Positions 1 to 6,393 are shown, counted from the stretch's first letter. The stretch: 10,413 nt of DNA from Candidatus Bathyarchaeota archaeon (GCA_020348365.1 CP070749.1:1064461-1074873), one strand, 5' to 3'. Numbers and translations are program-made. Notes: generated from the letters alone by a model not told the origin.

Positions 1-35
1 ACTAGTAGACAATAGTTGAGATAGAGGGGATTTAT

Positions 36-599
36 ATGTTGGAGAGGATTCGAAGCTTCATAGCCTTTGACATTAACTGCAGATCATTGCTTGGAGAATT
101 GGCAGAAGTCCAAAGCAAGCTGGTTAGCACTGGTGCGAATCTGAAGCTAGTGAAGCCGGAAAACATTCACATAACCATAAGATTCCTTGGAGACATATAC
201 CTAAACCGGATTGACGCAGTTCATGAAGCAATGGAAGAAGTCTCCTTCGCCCCATTCGATGTGGAACTTAAAGGTGTGGGCGTCTTTCCAAACACGAAGT
301 ATCTCAGGATTGTCTGGGCGGGAATTCACAAGGGTTCAAGGGAGCTTGGGAATATCTTTGATCAACTTGAACCCCGCCTTCGAAAGCTAGACTTCAAACC
401 AGAAGCAAAGAGGTTCAGCCCCCATCTGACTATCGCTCGAGTGAGAACGGCACACAACAAACGCGAACTCATCCGACATGTCGAAGAACTTGGAGACCAC
501 GAGTTTGGCGTCCTCAGAGCCGATTGTTTGAGGCTTAAGAAAAGCGTTTTGACGCCGAAGGGCCCGATATATTCAACGCTGAAAGAGGTATGCCATTAG
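36..599 (+). CDS. thpR: RNA 2',3'-cyclic phosphodiesterase (ThpR/LigT family, 2H superfamily)
   Basis: This 187-residue protein has the two signature motifs of the 2H phosphoesterase superfamily: H45-x-T47 in 'HITIRFLG' and H130-x-T132 in 'HLTIARV'. The N-terminal 'RSFIAFDI' strand and the central 'GVGVFPN...RIVW' block are typical of LigT/ThpR, and the length is the family norm. Family members are cytosolic and hydrolyse 2',3'-cyclic phosphate RNA ends to 2'-phosphates. Some also join tRNA halves through 2'-5' links in vitro, so the physiological substrate is uncertain. The ATG at 36 follows a GAGGGGA Shine-Dalgarno at 24-30 with 5-base spacing, which fixes the start. The cca gene begins 27 bases downstream on the same strand, so the two probably form an RNA-3'-end operon. 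The family call is very secure; the substrate is inferred. Confidence 0.93.
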   Translation: MLERIRSFIAFDINCRSLLGELAEVQSKLVSTGANLKLVKPENIHITIRFLGDIYLNRIDAVHEAMEEVSFAPFDVELKGVGVFPNTKYLRIVWAGIHKGSRELGNIFDQLEPRLRKLDFKPEAKRFSPHLTIARVRTAHNKRELIRHVEELGDHEFGVLRADCLRLKKSVLTPKGPIYSTLKEVCH

Positions 600-626
600 A
601 GAGCCTTTGTAGAACGAGATTTTTCG

Positions 627-2054
627 GTGGCGCCTATGTCCTCGACCGTTGAAAAGATTTGTGCAGAGGTTTCGAAGAGAGTCACCCCAAGCAATAATGA
701 AAGAAGGCGTATTCTTGAATTGGCTCAGAATCTGAAGAAGAAAGTGACGGAGGCAGCAGAGGCGGAGGGGATTAAGGTGAGGGTTAGAGTAGAGGGCTCG
801 GTCGCGAAAGACACTTGGCTCAGAGAGGAGCCAGACATCGATATCTTCATACGCGTGCCGCCAATCGTTCCCCGTGAAGAGTTCGGAGAAACAATGCTTA
901 GGATTGCTAGGAAAGCCACCAAAGGATTCATACAAATAGAGAGATTTGCGGAGCACGCGTACCTTGAGGCAATAGTTGACAAGACCAGAGTGAACATTGT
1001 TCCGAGCTATCAGGTTGAGCAAGGGGAGTGGATAAGCGCCGCGGACAGGACACCCTTTCACACTGACTACGTGAAAGCCCGCTTAAACGAGAAATCATGC
1101 AGAGAGATTAGGATCTTGAAGAAGTTCATGAAGGCGGTGGATGTTTATGGAGCTGAGATAAGAGTTGGGGGTTTCAGCGGGTACCTCTGCGAGCTTCTCG
1201 TTCTGAATTATGGCTCATTTGTTAGAGTGTTAGAAACATTTGCAGACTGGAAAGGAAGAAGAATCATTGATTATGAGGGCTTATATAAGGGAAAGGAGGA
1301 AGACGTTGGAAGACTCTTTGAAGAGCCGTTAGTCATTATTGACCCTGTTGACGAGGGGAGAAACGTGGCAGCGGCTGTGAGAGTGGAAAAACTGAACGAG
1401 TTCGTTGTGGCAGTCAGAGAGTTTCTGAAAAATCCTCATCTCAGATTTTTCTACCCATCGGAAATAGCCACTCTCAGCAATGAAGAACTCGCCAGGAATA
1501 TTGAAGTTCGCGGTTCGACCCTAGTTTTCGTGAAGTTTAGGAAGGTGGAGACCGTCCCAGACATCTTATGGGGGCAGCTCTACAAGTCACAAAGATCGAT
1601 TCATAGGGCGCTTCAAAAGCACCAGTTCAATGTCATTCGCAACATTGTTTGGAGTGATGAAGAGAATCTCAACATGTTCATCTTTGAGATTGAAGAACGT
1701 TTCTTGTCGCTGATGAAAAAACATTTGGGACCGCCTATCGGAAAGAGAGCGGAATGCGAAAGATTCTTGCGGAAGCACCTAGACGCACCACATACGATCT
1801 CTGGACCACGAGTTGAAGAAGGTCGCTGGGTGGTGGAGATGAAACGGAAGCATCGAGATGTTGTGAATCTCTTGAATGATATGTTGAGAGATGGGGGGAG
1901 ACATGTTGGTGTAGCTGACCTAATCTCTCAAGTGTTCTCCGAGGGGTTTGAGATTCTAGTCAATGAAGAGATTCTGGAAACATGCACATCCAACCTCCAC
2001 TTCGCAAAGTTTCTAATGGAGTATCTTAAGGGAAAGCCTAGATGGCTTCAGTGA
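627..2054 (+). CDS. cca: Archaeal class I CCA tRNA nucleotidyltransferase
   Basis: This enzyme adds or repairs the 3'-CCA of tRNAs from CTP and ATP without a nucleic-acid template. The 475-residue protein has the nucleotidyltransferase signature G57-S58 ... D70-x-D72, then 'RTPFH' (141-145), the 'GFSGYLCELL' block, and 'DPVDEGRNVAAAV' of the central domains, ending in the archaeal C-terminal body and tail. Length and motif order match the archaeal family. The expected third catalytic carboxylate, Asp in the 'V-D-V-V-P-C-Y' strand of the Archaeoglobus enzyme, reads Asn123 here ('RVNIVPSY', codon AAC at 993-995). The GTG at 627 has a weak purine stretch upstream (GAGAT, 615-619). An in-frame ATG at 636 (residue 4) is an equally possible start. 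It probably shares a transcript with thpR. Family assignment is secure; full catalytic competence is not proven by sequence. Confidence 0.95.
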   Translation: MAPMSSTVEKICAEVSKRVTPSNNERRRILELAQNLKKKVTEAAEAEGIKVRVRVEGSVAKDTWLREEPDIDIFIRVPPIVPREEFGETMLRIARKATKGFIQIERFAEHAYLEAIVDKTRVNIVPSYQVEQGEWISAADRTPFHTDYVKARLNEKSCREIRILKKFMKAVDVYGAEIRVGGFSGYLCELLVLNYGSFVRVLETFADWKGRRIIDYEGLYKGKEEDVGRLFEEPLVIIDPVDEGRNVAAAVRVEKLNEFVVAVREFLKNPHLRFFYPSEIATLSNEELARNIEVRGSTLVFVKFRKVETVPDILWGQLYKSQRSIHRALQKHQFNVIRNIVWSDEENLNMFIFEIEERFLSLMKKHLGPPIGKRAECERFLRKHLDAPHTISGPRVEEGRWVVEMKRKHRDVVNLLNDMLRDGGRHVGVADLISQVFSEGFEILVNEEILETCTSNLHFAKFLMEYLKGKPRWLQ

Positions 2055-2079
2055 ACTCTCTACTAAGTGTGGCAGTGGT

Positions 2080-2544
2080 CTATCCGAGCTCCCTCTCGAG
2101 TTGTAGAGACTCTGTCAAGAAACCATGCTTTCTGTACAGGTCGATTGCACGCTCATTCTCGAATTCAGTTACCACATGAATTTCCAAGACTCCCCTGATC
2201 TCTGCTCTTCTTATGATCTCCTCAAGAAGTTTACTTCCAATGCCTTTCCCTCTATGCTTTGAGATGACGTAGAAATTCTGTATGCAGCTCAGTTTTGCTC
2301 CGTGGGTGAAGTCATGTATAATCCATTGGTCAATGAATCCTGCTGTCCCTCCCTCAACTTCAGCCACCAATAGCTCGTAGTCCGGATTCTTCAGGGCCCG
2401 TCTTAAGGTGTCGGCACGTTTCTCTCGGACGGCTTCTTGAGGCATTAACTCCTCAGCAAGTACCAACAATACTGATATATCGCTTTTGTTGGCTTTTCTA
2501 ACTCTCAAGCTACTCAAGCAAGATTCCCCATTGGTAATCTCCAT
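2080..2544 (-). CDS. GNAT-family N-acetyltransferase
   Basis: This 154-residue single-domain protein shows the GNAT fold in order: an N-terminal 'LRVRKANKSDISVLL' strand-helix, 'AGFID' in the middle strand, and motif A 'VISKHRGKGIGSKLL' with the acetyl-CoA pyrophosphate loop R-G-K-G-I-G. It ends with motif B 'NERAIDLYRKHGF'. Such enzymes move an acetyl group from acetyl-CoA to an amine. The substrate (protein N-terminus, lysine, small amine or antibiotic) cannot be told from sequence, and it does not look like the RimI/Ard1 protein N-acetyltransferase in particular. The ATG at 2544 has an AAGGAG Shine-Dalgarno about 5 bases upstream on the minus strand. It converges with cca, leaving 25 bases between the two stops. 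It lies 159 bases downstream of the membrane-protein gene on the same strand, so co-transcription is possible but not shown. Confidence 0.88.
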   Translation of the reverse strand: MEITNGESCLSSLRVRKANKSDISVLLVLAEELMPQEAVREKRADTLRRALKNPDYELLVAEVEGGTAGFIDQWIIHDFTHGAKLSCIQNFYVISKHRGKGIGSKLLEEIIRRAEIRGVLEIHVVTEFENERAIDLYRKHGFLTESLQLERELG

Positions 2545-2703
2545 CCTTCTCCTTCAAACTCTTTAGTTTTTTCATTCAATATCAGCGTAACAACCTTCAA
2601 TGGCCGTTCAAAAGGAAGGAGAAAGTCTGGACGAAGAACAACGATGTTTGGAACAATAGCCTTTCTTGAAGAGTGCCATACCCGGGGAATGTATATTACT
2701 TGT

Positions 2704-3048
2704 CTAATGCTTCTTCTTTCCCTTCTTTAATATCGCATCCAAAACAGGGTTAGACGCCTTCAAGTGTTTCAAGAACCACGTCTTCTCTCTATCGTAATAC
2801 ACCGCTAGTACAAAGCCAGCTGAAGTTAATCCAAAACCTAGAAGTGTCAAAGTAATAGCCAACAAGCTAGACGGACTGGAAGTTACCTCATAAGGGAGAA
2901 TCAGAAACCAACTTATTTCCCTTCCAAGAATAGCCGTCACAGTTAAGCCCCCCATCAATGATATCATTCCCATAATCATTATTAAGAATGCTAGAATCTC
3001 TCTGTGCCTCAGCTCTTGCACACTTTTCTGCATGTACTCTGTGTACAT
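2704..3048 (-). CDS. Small two-helix membrane protein of unknown function
   Basis: I do not recognise a family. The 114-residue product has a short charged N-terminus ('QELRHRE'), a hydrophobic segment at about residues 18-41, an external or internal loop of about 20 residues (with 'PYEVTSSPSS'), a second hydrophobic segment at about 61-84, and a basic C-terminal tail of about 25 residues ending 'KKGKKKH'. The positive-inside rule suggests both ends are cytoplasmic. The ATG at 3048 is supported by a GGAGGGG Shine-Dalgarno on the minus strand with 8-base spacing; a second ATG at residue 6 has none. It sits 138 bases downstream of the TrmB-type gene on the same strand, so it could be a read-through partner or target of that regulator. 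The good ribosome-binding site and clear topology make it a real gene. Confidence 0.7.
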   Translation of the reverse strand: MYTEYMQKSVQELRHREILAFLIMIMGMISLMGGLTVTAILGREISWFLILPYEVTSSPSSLLAITLTLLGFGLTSAGFVLAVYYDREKTWFLKHLKASNPVLDAILKKGKKKH

Positions 3049-3186
3049 TGGGCGTACCCCTCCAATCGATTACATTGTGATTTTCTTACAAAAACCTTGT
3101 GAACTGAGGCTCAACATTTGAAAGATACAATAGATCGCATGTAGATCAGCACTTATGGAATATCCATCTCCTGATGATAAGGAGCT

Positions 3187-3918
3187 TTACGCTGTTTTCC
3201 ACAGGTGTTGGAAGTAGTCTTTAGCGAATTTCACCAAGCCCACGTGGTTCGACCATATCACTAGAGTTGGTTTTTCCTCACCGAGAAGAAGCAGAGCCTC
3301 CCTCCCATCCACTATGACGCCTCCTCCAAACATACTCTTCCTAACTCTAATCTCGCCTATGCCTTGTAGCTTCTCTATATTCCAATCTCCTGTAGCCATA
3401 ACCTGAACACGAACCCCGCTATCTTGTAATCGTCTCACCATCAGTACGCCAGCCTTTGCAAAAACCCTTGCGAACTCCGGAGCCGCAATCATCAGCTCCT
3501 TCTTGGCCCCCTTCAGCATTTCCTGTAACTTTGCTAGAACACTAGACTCTCCACGCAGAATCCAGATGTCGGGTTTCTCACGGAACTCTCTGTGTTCGTA
3601 TAGGGGTTGCAGTTCCCTCATGACTGCGTGCTCCCACGACCTCGTCTTTTCCTCTAAATGCAGCCTCGCGGCTTGGAAAGCCTCGGAGGGAGACTTCGGA
3701 TAGTATTTGGTGGGTCTTCCCTTCTTGGTTTCGATCCAACCCTTTCTTTGAAGGGAATTCAGCGTTTCATAGATCTTCGAGTAGGGAACAGTAGATCGCT
3801 TGCTAACTTGACTCGCAATCATCACCCCGCTTTCAACCAAAGCCAGATACGCTCGAGTCTCGTAGCTGGTTAGACCGATTTCTCTAAGGGTCCTTCTCGC
3901 CTCATCGCTCACAGACAA
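3187..3918 (-). CDS. TrmB-family winged-helix transcriptional regulator (short form)
   Basis: Residues 8-75 form a TrmB-type winged helix: 'LREIGLTSYETRAYLAL', 'ASQVSKRSTVPYSKIYETLNSL', then the wing 'KGWIETKKGRPTKYYP'. A helical, probably coiled-coil linker follows (about 80-105). The C-terminal part ('IWILRGESSVLAKLQEML', 'KELMIAAPEF', 'GGGVIVDGREALLLL') resembles the phospholipase-D-like regulatory domain of TrmB proteins, without catalytic HKD motifs. At 243 residues it lacks the extra sugar-binding C-terminal domain of Thermococcales TrmB, so its ligand is unknown. The start is TTG at 3918, behind a GGTGA Shine-Dalgarno; a GTG two codons later is an alternative. It is divergent from the Tes-like gene with 91 bases between, which suggests it controls itself and possibly that gene. 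The family is firm; the target is inferred. Confidence 0.9.
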   Translation of the reverse strand: MSVSDEARRTLREIGLTSYETRAYLALVESGVMIASQVSKRSTVPYSKIYETLNSLQRKGWIETKKGRPTKYYPKSPSEAFQAARLHLEEKTRSWEHAVMRELQPLYEHREFREKPDIWILRGESSVLAKLQEMLKGAKKELMIAAPEFARVFAKAGVLMVRRLQDSGVRVQVMATGDWNIEKLQGIGEIRVRKSMFGGGVIVDGREALLLLGEEKPTLVIWSNHVGLVKFAKDYFQHLWKTA

Positions 3919-3930
3919 ACCCCTTTCACC

Positions 3931-3950
3931 TTCTGAAACCTCTGGAAACC
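3931..3950. promoter_or_regulatory. Tandem near-identical repeats in the trmB leader (operator candidate)
   Basis: Two copies of CTG(G)AAACC(T) stand head to tail about one helical turn apart between the TrmB-type start codon and its TATA-like box. They lie where a bound regulator would cover the transcription start. This is a candidate autoregulatory site by position only. It does not match the TATCAC-N5-GTGATA motif known for Thermococcales TrmB. Confidence 0.3.
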
Positions 3951-3960
3951 TTATTATATT
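3951..3960 (-). promoter_or_regulatory. TATA-like box of the TrmB-family gene
   Basis: On the minus strand this reads AATATAATAA and ends 32 bases before the TTG start at 3918. An archaeal start site about 25 bases downstream would leave a leader of roughly 12 bases that includes the GGTGA ribosome-binding site. Confidence 0.5.
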
Positions 3961-3978
3961 CTATTGGCAGACCTATGG

Positions 3979-3986
3979 CATATAAG
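3979..3986 (+). promoter_or_regulatory. TATA-like box of the Tes-like radical SAM gene
   Basis: CATATAAG is centred about 27 bases before the ATG at 4010, the normal TATA-to-start-site distance in Archaea. This predicts a leaderless or nearly leaderless mRNA. A GGTG stretch at 4001-4004 could instead act as a Shine-Dalgarno if transcription starts slightly upstream. Confidence 0.55.
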
Positions 3987-4009
3987 TTACAACTCTCAGT
4001 GGTGTCAAA

Positions 4010-5500
4010 ATGCGGCTTATAAAGGAGACCAGAAGCATATGTCCAGAATGTCTTAAGGTCTTGGACGCCAAAATATTCGAAGAGAACAACAAGGTCTACA
4101 TAAAGAAACAATGCCCTGAGCATGGCGAATTCAAAGACACATACTGGTCGGACCACGAGCAGTATCAAAGAGCCGAAAAATTCTCCTATGAGGGAGAAGG
4201 CCTTAACAACCCACGCAAAGAAAAAGAGAAAGGCTGCCCGTTCGACTGCGGAATCTGTTCCGAACATAAATCACACACAGCACTGGCGATAATCGACGTA
4301 ACAAATAGGTGCAACATGAGATGTCCAGTCTGCTTCGCCAACGCTGCCAGAGCAGGATACGTTTACGAACCATCTAGGCAACAGATCACAGCCATGTTGG
4401 AGAACCTAAGACACAACAAGCCCGTACCAGCGACGGCACTGCAATTCTCTGGAGGAGAACCTACGATACGTGAAGACCTCTATGAGCTGATAAGGACTGC
4501 CAAGGAACTAGGCTTCCGCCACGTGGAGGTCAACACAAACGGCATCCGGCTAGCCCACAGCGTGGAGTATTGCCGCGGATTGTTAGAGGCTGGGATGAGC
4601 ACGTTGTACTTACAATTTGACGGCCTAACCCCTGAGGTCTACAAGTTCACGCGAGGAAAAGACCTTCTAGAAACCAAGATGAAGGCAATCGAGAATTGCC
4701 GTGAGGCGGGACTACAGAGCGTGGTACTAGTTGTTACATTAATAAGAGGAGTTAACGACCATCAGCTCGGAGACATTATTCGATTCGCAGTCGAGAACTT
4801 CGACGTTATTCGATGTGTTAACGTTCAACCAGTGTCTCTCTGTGGCAGGCTGCCAGAGCAGGAAAGAGAAGAAATGCGTATTACAATCCCCGACTTCATG
4901 AACGCCGTTGAGGAGCAGATGGATGGAGAGATAAAGGCCTCAGACTTCTATCCAGTTCCGACGGTTGTTCCAATCTCCAGAGCCATTGGTGCCTTGAAGG
5001 ATAAGAGATACGTGGAGTTCACGGCGCATCCACACTGTGGGATGGCTACCTACATCTTCATCGAAGATGGAGAGATAGTCCCCATAACGAGCTATGGCAA
5101 CGTCAAGAAATTCATAAAATCAATGAATAAAGTCTATGAGGAAACCTCAAAGGGTCACAAAACAAGAGCCAAGATGCAGCTGATGGGCGCGCTCCGCCAC
5201 ATCAAGTTCAGCCTGCTAAGAAAGTATCTCTGGCCGATCTTGAAGACGGGAAGCTATGAATCTTTAGGTAAACTGCACAGGAAGATGTTGTTAATATCGT
5301 CTATGCACTTCATGGACCCATACAACTTCGACCTTGAGAGAGTACAGAAGTGCTGCATACACTACGCCGTGCCAGATGGCAGAATAATCCCATTCTGTAC
5401 CATGAACTCCATTCACAGAGCGAAGATCGAAGAAGAACTTTCCATTCCTTTAGACAAGTGGCGGAGAGAACACAAAGCAGAAATCAGCGTAGTATCGTGA
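4010..5500 (+). CDS. tes: Tes-like radical SAM enzyme (probable tetraether lipid synthase)
   Basis: This 496-residue protein has the full Tes layout. A rubredoxin/zinc-ribbon-like N-terminus has C11-xx-C14 and C35-xx-H38. An extra cysteine cluster, C76-xxx-C80-xx-C83, comes next. The radical SAM motif C101-xxx-C105-xx-C108 is followed by 'FSGGEPT' (146-152). The C-terminal half has 'HPHCG' (C343) and 'CCIHYAVPDGRIIPFC' (C448, C449, C463), which would hold further iron-sulfur clusters. The characterised family member, Methanocaldococcus MJ0619, couples two archaeol chains carbon-to-carbon to make GDGT or macrocyclic archaeol at the membrane. Archaea often carry several Tes paralogues, so GDGT synthesis itself is likely but not certain. 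The ATG at 4010 is supported by the TATA position and the conserved N-terminus. It is divergent from the TrmB-type regulator; rps25e follows after 68 bases. Confidence 0.85.
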   Translation: MRLIKETRSICPECLKVLDAKIFEENNKVYIKKQCPEHGEFKDTYWSDHEQYQRAEKFSYEGEGLNNPRKEKEKGCPFDCGICSEHKSHTALAIIDVTNRCNMRCPVCFANAARAGYVYEPSRQQITAMLENLRHNKPVPATALQFSGGEPTIREDLYELIRTAKELGFRHVEVNTNGIRLAHSVEYCRGLLEAGMSTLYLQFDGLTPEVYKFTRGKDLLETKMKAIENCREAGLQSVVLVVTLIRGVNDHQLGDIIRFAVENFDVIRCVNVQPVSLCGRLPEQEREEMRITIPDFMNAVEEQMDGEIKASDFYPVPTVVPISRAIGALKDKRYVEFTAHPHCGMATYIFIEDGEIVPITSYGNVKKFIKSMNKVYEETSKGHKTRAKMQLMGALRHIKFSLLRKYLWPILKTGSYESLGKLHRKMLLISSMHFMDPYNFDLERVQKCCIHYAVPDGRIIPFCTMNSIHRAKIEEELSIPLDKWRREHKAEISVVS

Positions 5501-5527
5501 TCACACAAGACCCTGACAGAGGAAGCC

Positions 5528-5534
5528 CTATAAG
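5528..5534 (+). promoter_or_regulatory. TATA-like box of rps25e
   Basis: CTATAAG lies about 38 bases before the S25e ATG, in the gap after the radical SAM stop. The implied start site would fall just before the GGATGAG ribosome-binding site at 5557-5563. This suggests S25e is transcribed on its own rather than only by read-through. Confidence 0.4.
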
Positions 5535-5568
5535 CGACAATGCTCCTTCAGATTTTGGATGAGAACAG

Positions 5569-5880
5569 ATGGGCGGAGGAAAGAAGAAGCAGACACTCAG
5601 AAAAACGGAGAGGACTCAGAGTAGAACGAAAACGCCAAAAGCAAGCGGCTCTTCGAAATTTCCTGGCGAGAAACACGCCGGCGGAATAGTTCCGCCAACC
5701 ACCGAGAGCGTTCTCAGCCAAATAAAGAAGATGAAGGCAATCACCCCTTATGCAGTAGCATCACGTCTAGACATACGCATGAGTGTTGCAAAAGATCTCC
5801 TTCAGCAGCTTGAAAGAAAGGGCAAAATAGAGTTCATATCAGGAAGCAAGAATATCAAAATATACAAACTCGCAGATTAA
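5569..5880 (+). CDS. rps25e: Small ribosomal subunit protein eS25 (S25e)
   Basis: This 103-residue protein has a lysine-rich, probably disordered N-terminus (about 1-45) and then the S25e winged-helix domain: 'ITPYAVASRLDIRMSVAKDLLQQLERKGKIEFISG', ending 'IKIYKLAD'. It is a component of the 30S subunit, near the head. The ATG at 5569 is preceded by GGATGAG with 5-base spacing. S25e occurs in eukaryotes and TACK-type archaea and is generally absent from Euryarchaeota, so the gene is also a taxonomic marker for this window. Its neighbours, a lipid enzyme upstream and tRNA-Ser downstream, show it is not in a ribosomal operon here, which is common for this protein in archaea. Confidence 0.95.
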   Translation: MGGGKKKQTLRKTERTQSRTKTPKASGSSKFPGEKHAGGIVPPTTESVLSQIKKMKAITPYAVASRLDIRMSVAKDLLQQLERKGKIEFISGSKNIKIYKLAD

Positions 5881-6037
5881 CGAGACAAGCCTCAAAAATC
5901 ACTACGCCTTCAAGTCATAATCTCATTCAAAGATCATCCAGATTTAGTCCAGACTGCTCCTCAATACAGCCATACTAGTAGCAAGCCTACTCTTGCGTCA
6001 GATAGAATGAAATCTGGTGAAATAGTACGTAAAGAGA

Positions 6038-6045
6038 TTTTAAGA
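6038..6045 (+). promoter_or_regulatory. TATA-like box of tRNA-Ser
   Basis: TTTTAAGA is centred about 25 bases before the first base of the mature tRNA at 6067. This is the standard archaeal spacing and implies a 5' leader of only a few bases or none. Confidence 0.5.
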
Positions 6046-6066
6046 TAGAGCGTCAGAGAGATTGAT

Positions 6067-6154
6067 GCCGGGATGGCAGAGCGGATAATGCGCAGGCCTT
6101 GAGAGCCTGTGGTCCTGTTGGACCGCGTGGGTTCGAATCCCACTCCCGGCGCCA
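6067..6154 (+). tRNA. tRNA-Ser (anticodon UGA), 3' CCA encoded
   Basis: All arms pair without mismatch. The acceptor stem is GCCGGGA (6067-6073) with TCCCGGC (6144-6150). The D-stem is GCA (6076-6078) with TGC (6089-6091), and the D-loop contains GG (6083-6084). The anticodon stem is CAGGC with GCCTG around the loop CTTGAGA (6098-6104), placing TGA at 6100-6102. The long variable arm is GGTCC (6111-6115) with GGACC (6120-6124). The T-stem is GTGGG with CCCAC around TTCGAAT (6132-6138). The long variable arm, the UGA anticodon and the G discriminator at 6151 all identify serine (codon UCA and other UCN). CCA is encoded at 6152-6154. There is no intron. Confidence 0.97.
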
Positions 6155-6191
6155 CAAGCGTGGCGCGCATGCGCGCGTGAGTGAGGCGCCA
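6149..6191 (+). repeat. GC-rich inverted repeats overlapping the tRNA 3' end and trailer
   Basis: GCGCCAC (6149-6155, which includes the tRNA discriminator and CCA) is the exact complement of GTGGCGC (6160-6166) across a 4-base loop. GTGGCGC can alternatively pair with GCGCCA at 6186-6191. Between them lies the 14-base perfect palindrome at 6163-6176, inside a strictly alternating purine-pyrimidine run (6163-6179). A terminator, a processing signal or a Z-DNA-prone tract are possible; none is proven. The rest of the gap to 6393 holds a 12-base palindrome and a weak promoter (listed separately) and no gene. Confidence 0.6.
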
Positions 6192-6310
6192 TCAGGGCGT
6201 GAAAAGATATTCCCAAAGACGTATAGACCTGCAATTTTCAGATCGTAGGAAGGCTGGCAACAGGCTTTGCATGCATTCTTCTTGTCCCCTTTGCCCAAGA
6301 ATCTAGACTC

Positions 6311-6322
6311 GCGAATATTCGC
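6311..6322. promoter_or_regulatory. 12-base perfect palindrome before the M24 gene (operator candidate)
   Basis: GCGAATATTCGC is a perfect palindrome that ends about 11 bases before a TATA-like TTTATG (6334-6339), which would start a transcript near 6362. Its position over the upstream promoter region fits an operator or activator site. Function is inferred from position and symmetry alone. Confidence 0.35.
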
Positions 6323-6393
6323 TCCACTAAATCTTTATGTCTACTACTCTAAAGATAAGCCTATTCAACAAGAATGGCGAGAGAGGTATTTTC

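Noticed and set aside
573..1061. Minus-strand frame of 162 codons
   Set aside because: It is antisense to cca and the end of thpR, both strongly supported, and has no recognisable domain or ribosome-binding site.
2586..2660. Short plus-strand frame of 19 codons starting ATG at about 2600
   Set aside because: It is too short, with no ribosome-binding site at proper spacing and no recognisable content.
3155..3184. Small inverted repeats (ATGGA/TCCAT and CTCCT/AGGAG) after the TrmB-type stop
   Set aside because: The arms are only 5 bases and there is no T-run, so a terminator or operator cannot be supported.
3926..4267. Minus-strand frame of 113 codons rich in hydrophobic residues
   Set aside because: It overlaps the conserved N-terminal cysteine region of the Tes-like gene and the divergent promoter; the hydrophobicity comes from complementing Lys/Glu codons.
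5938..6017. CCAGATTT and AAATCTGG inverted pair before tRNA-Ser
   Set aside because: Eight-base arms 64 bases apart with no further pairing are likely chance.
6148..6191. GGCGCCA repeated at the tRNA 3' end and 37 bases later, as possible integration (att) sites
   Set aside because: The repeat is only 7 bases, the spacing is far too short for an element, and no integrase is present.
5961..6298. Minus-strand reading frames of 64-81 codons across the tRNA-Ser region
   Set aside because: They are antisense translations of the tRNA. Phrases such as 'GVGFEPT' and 'WDSNPR' are the well-known spurious proteins produced this way.
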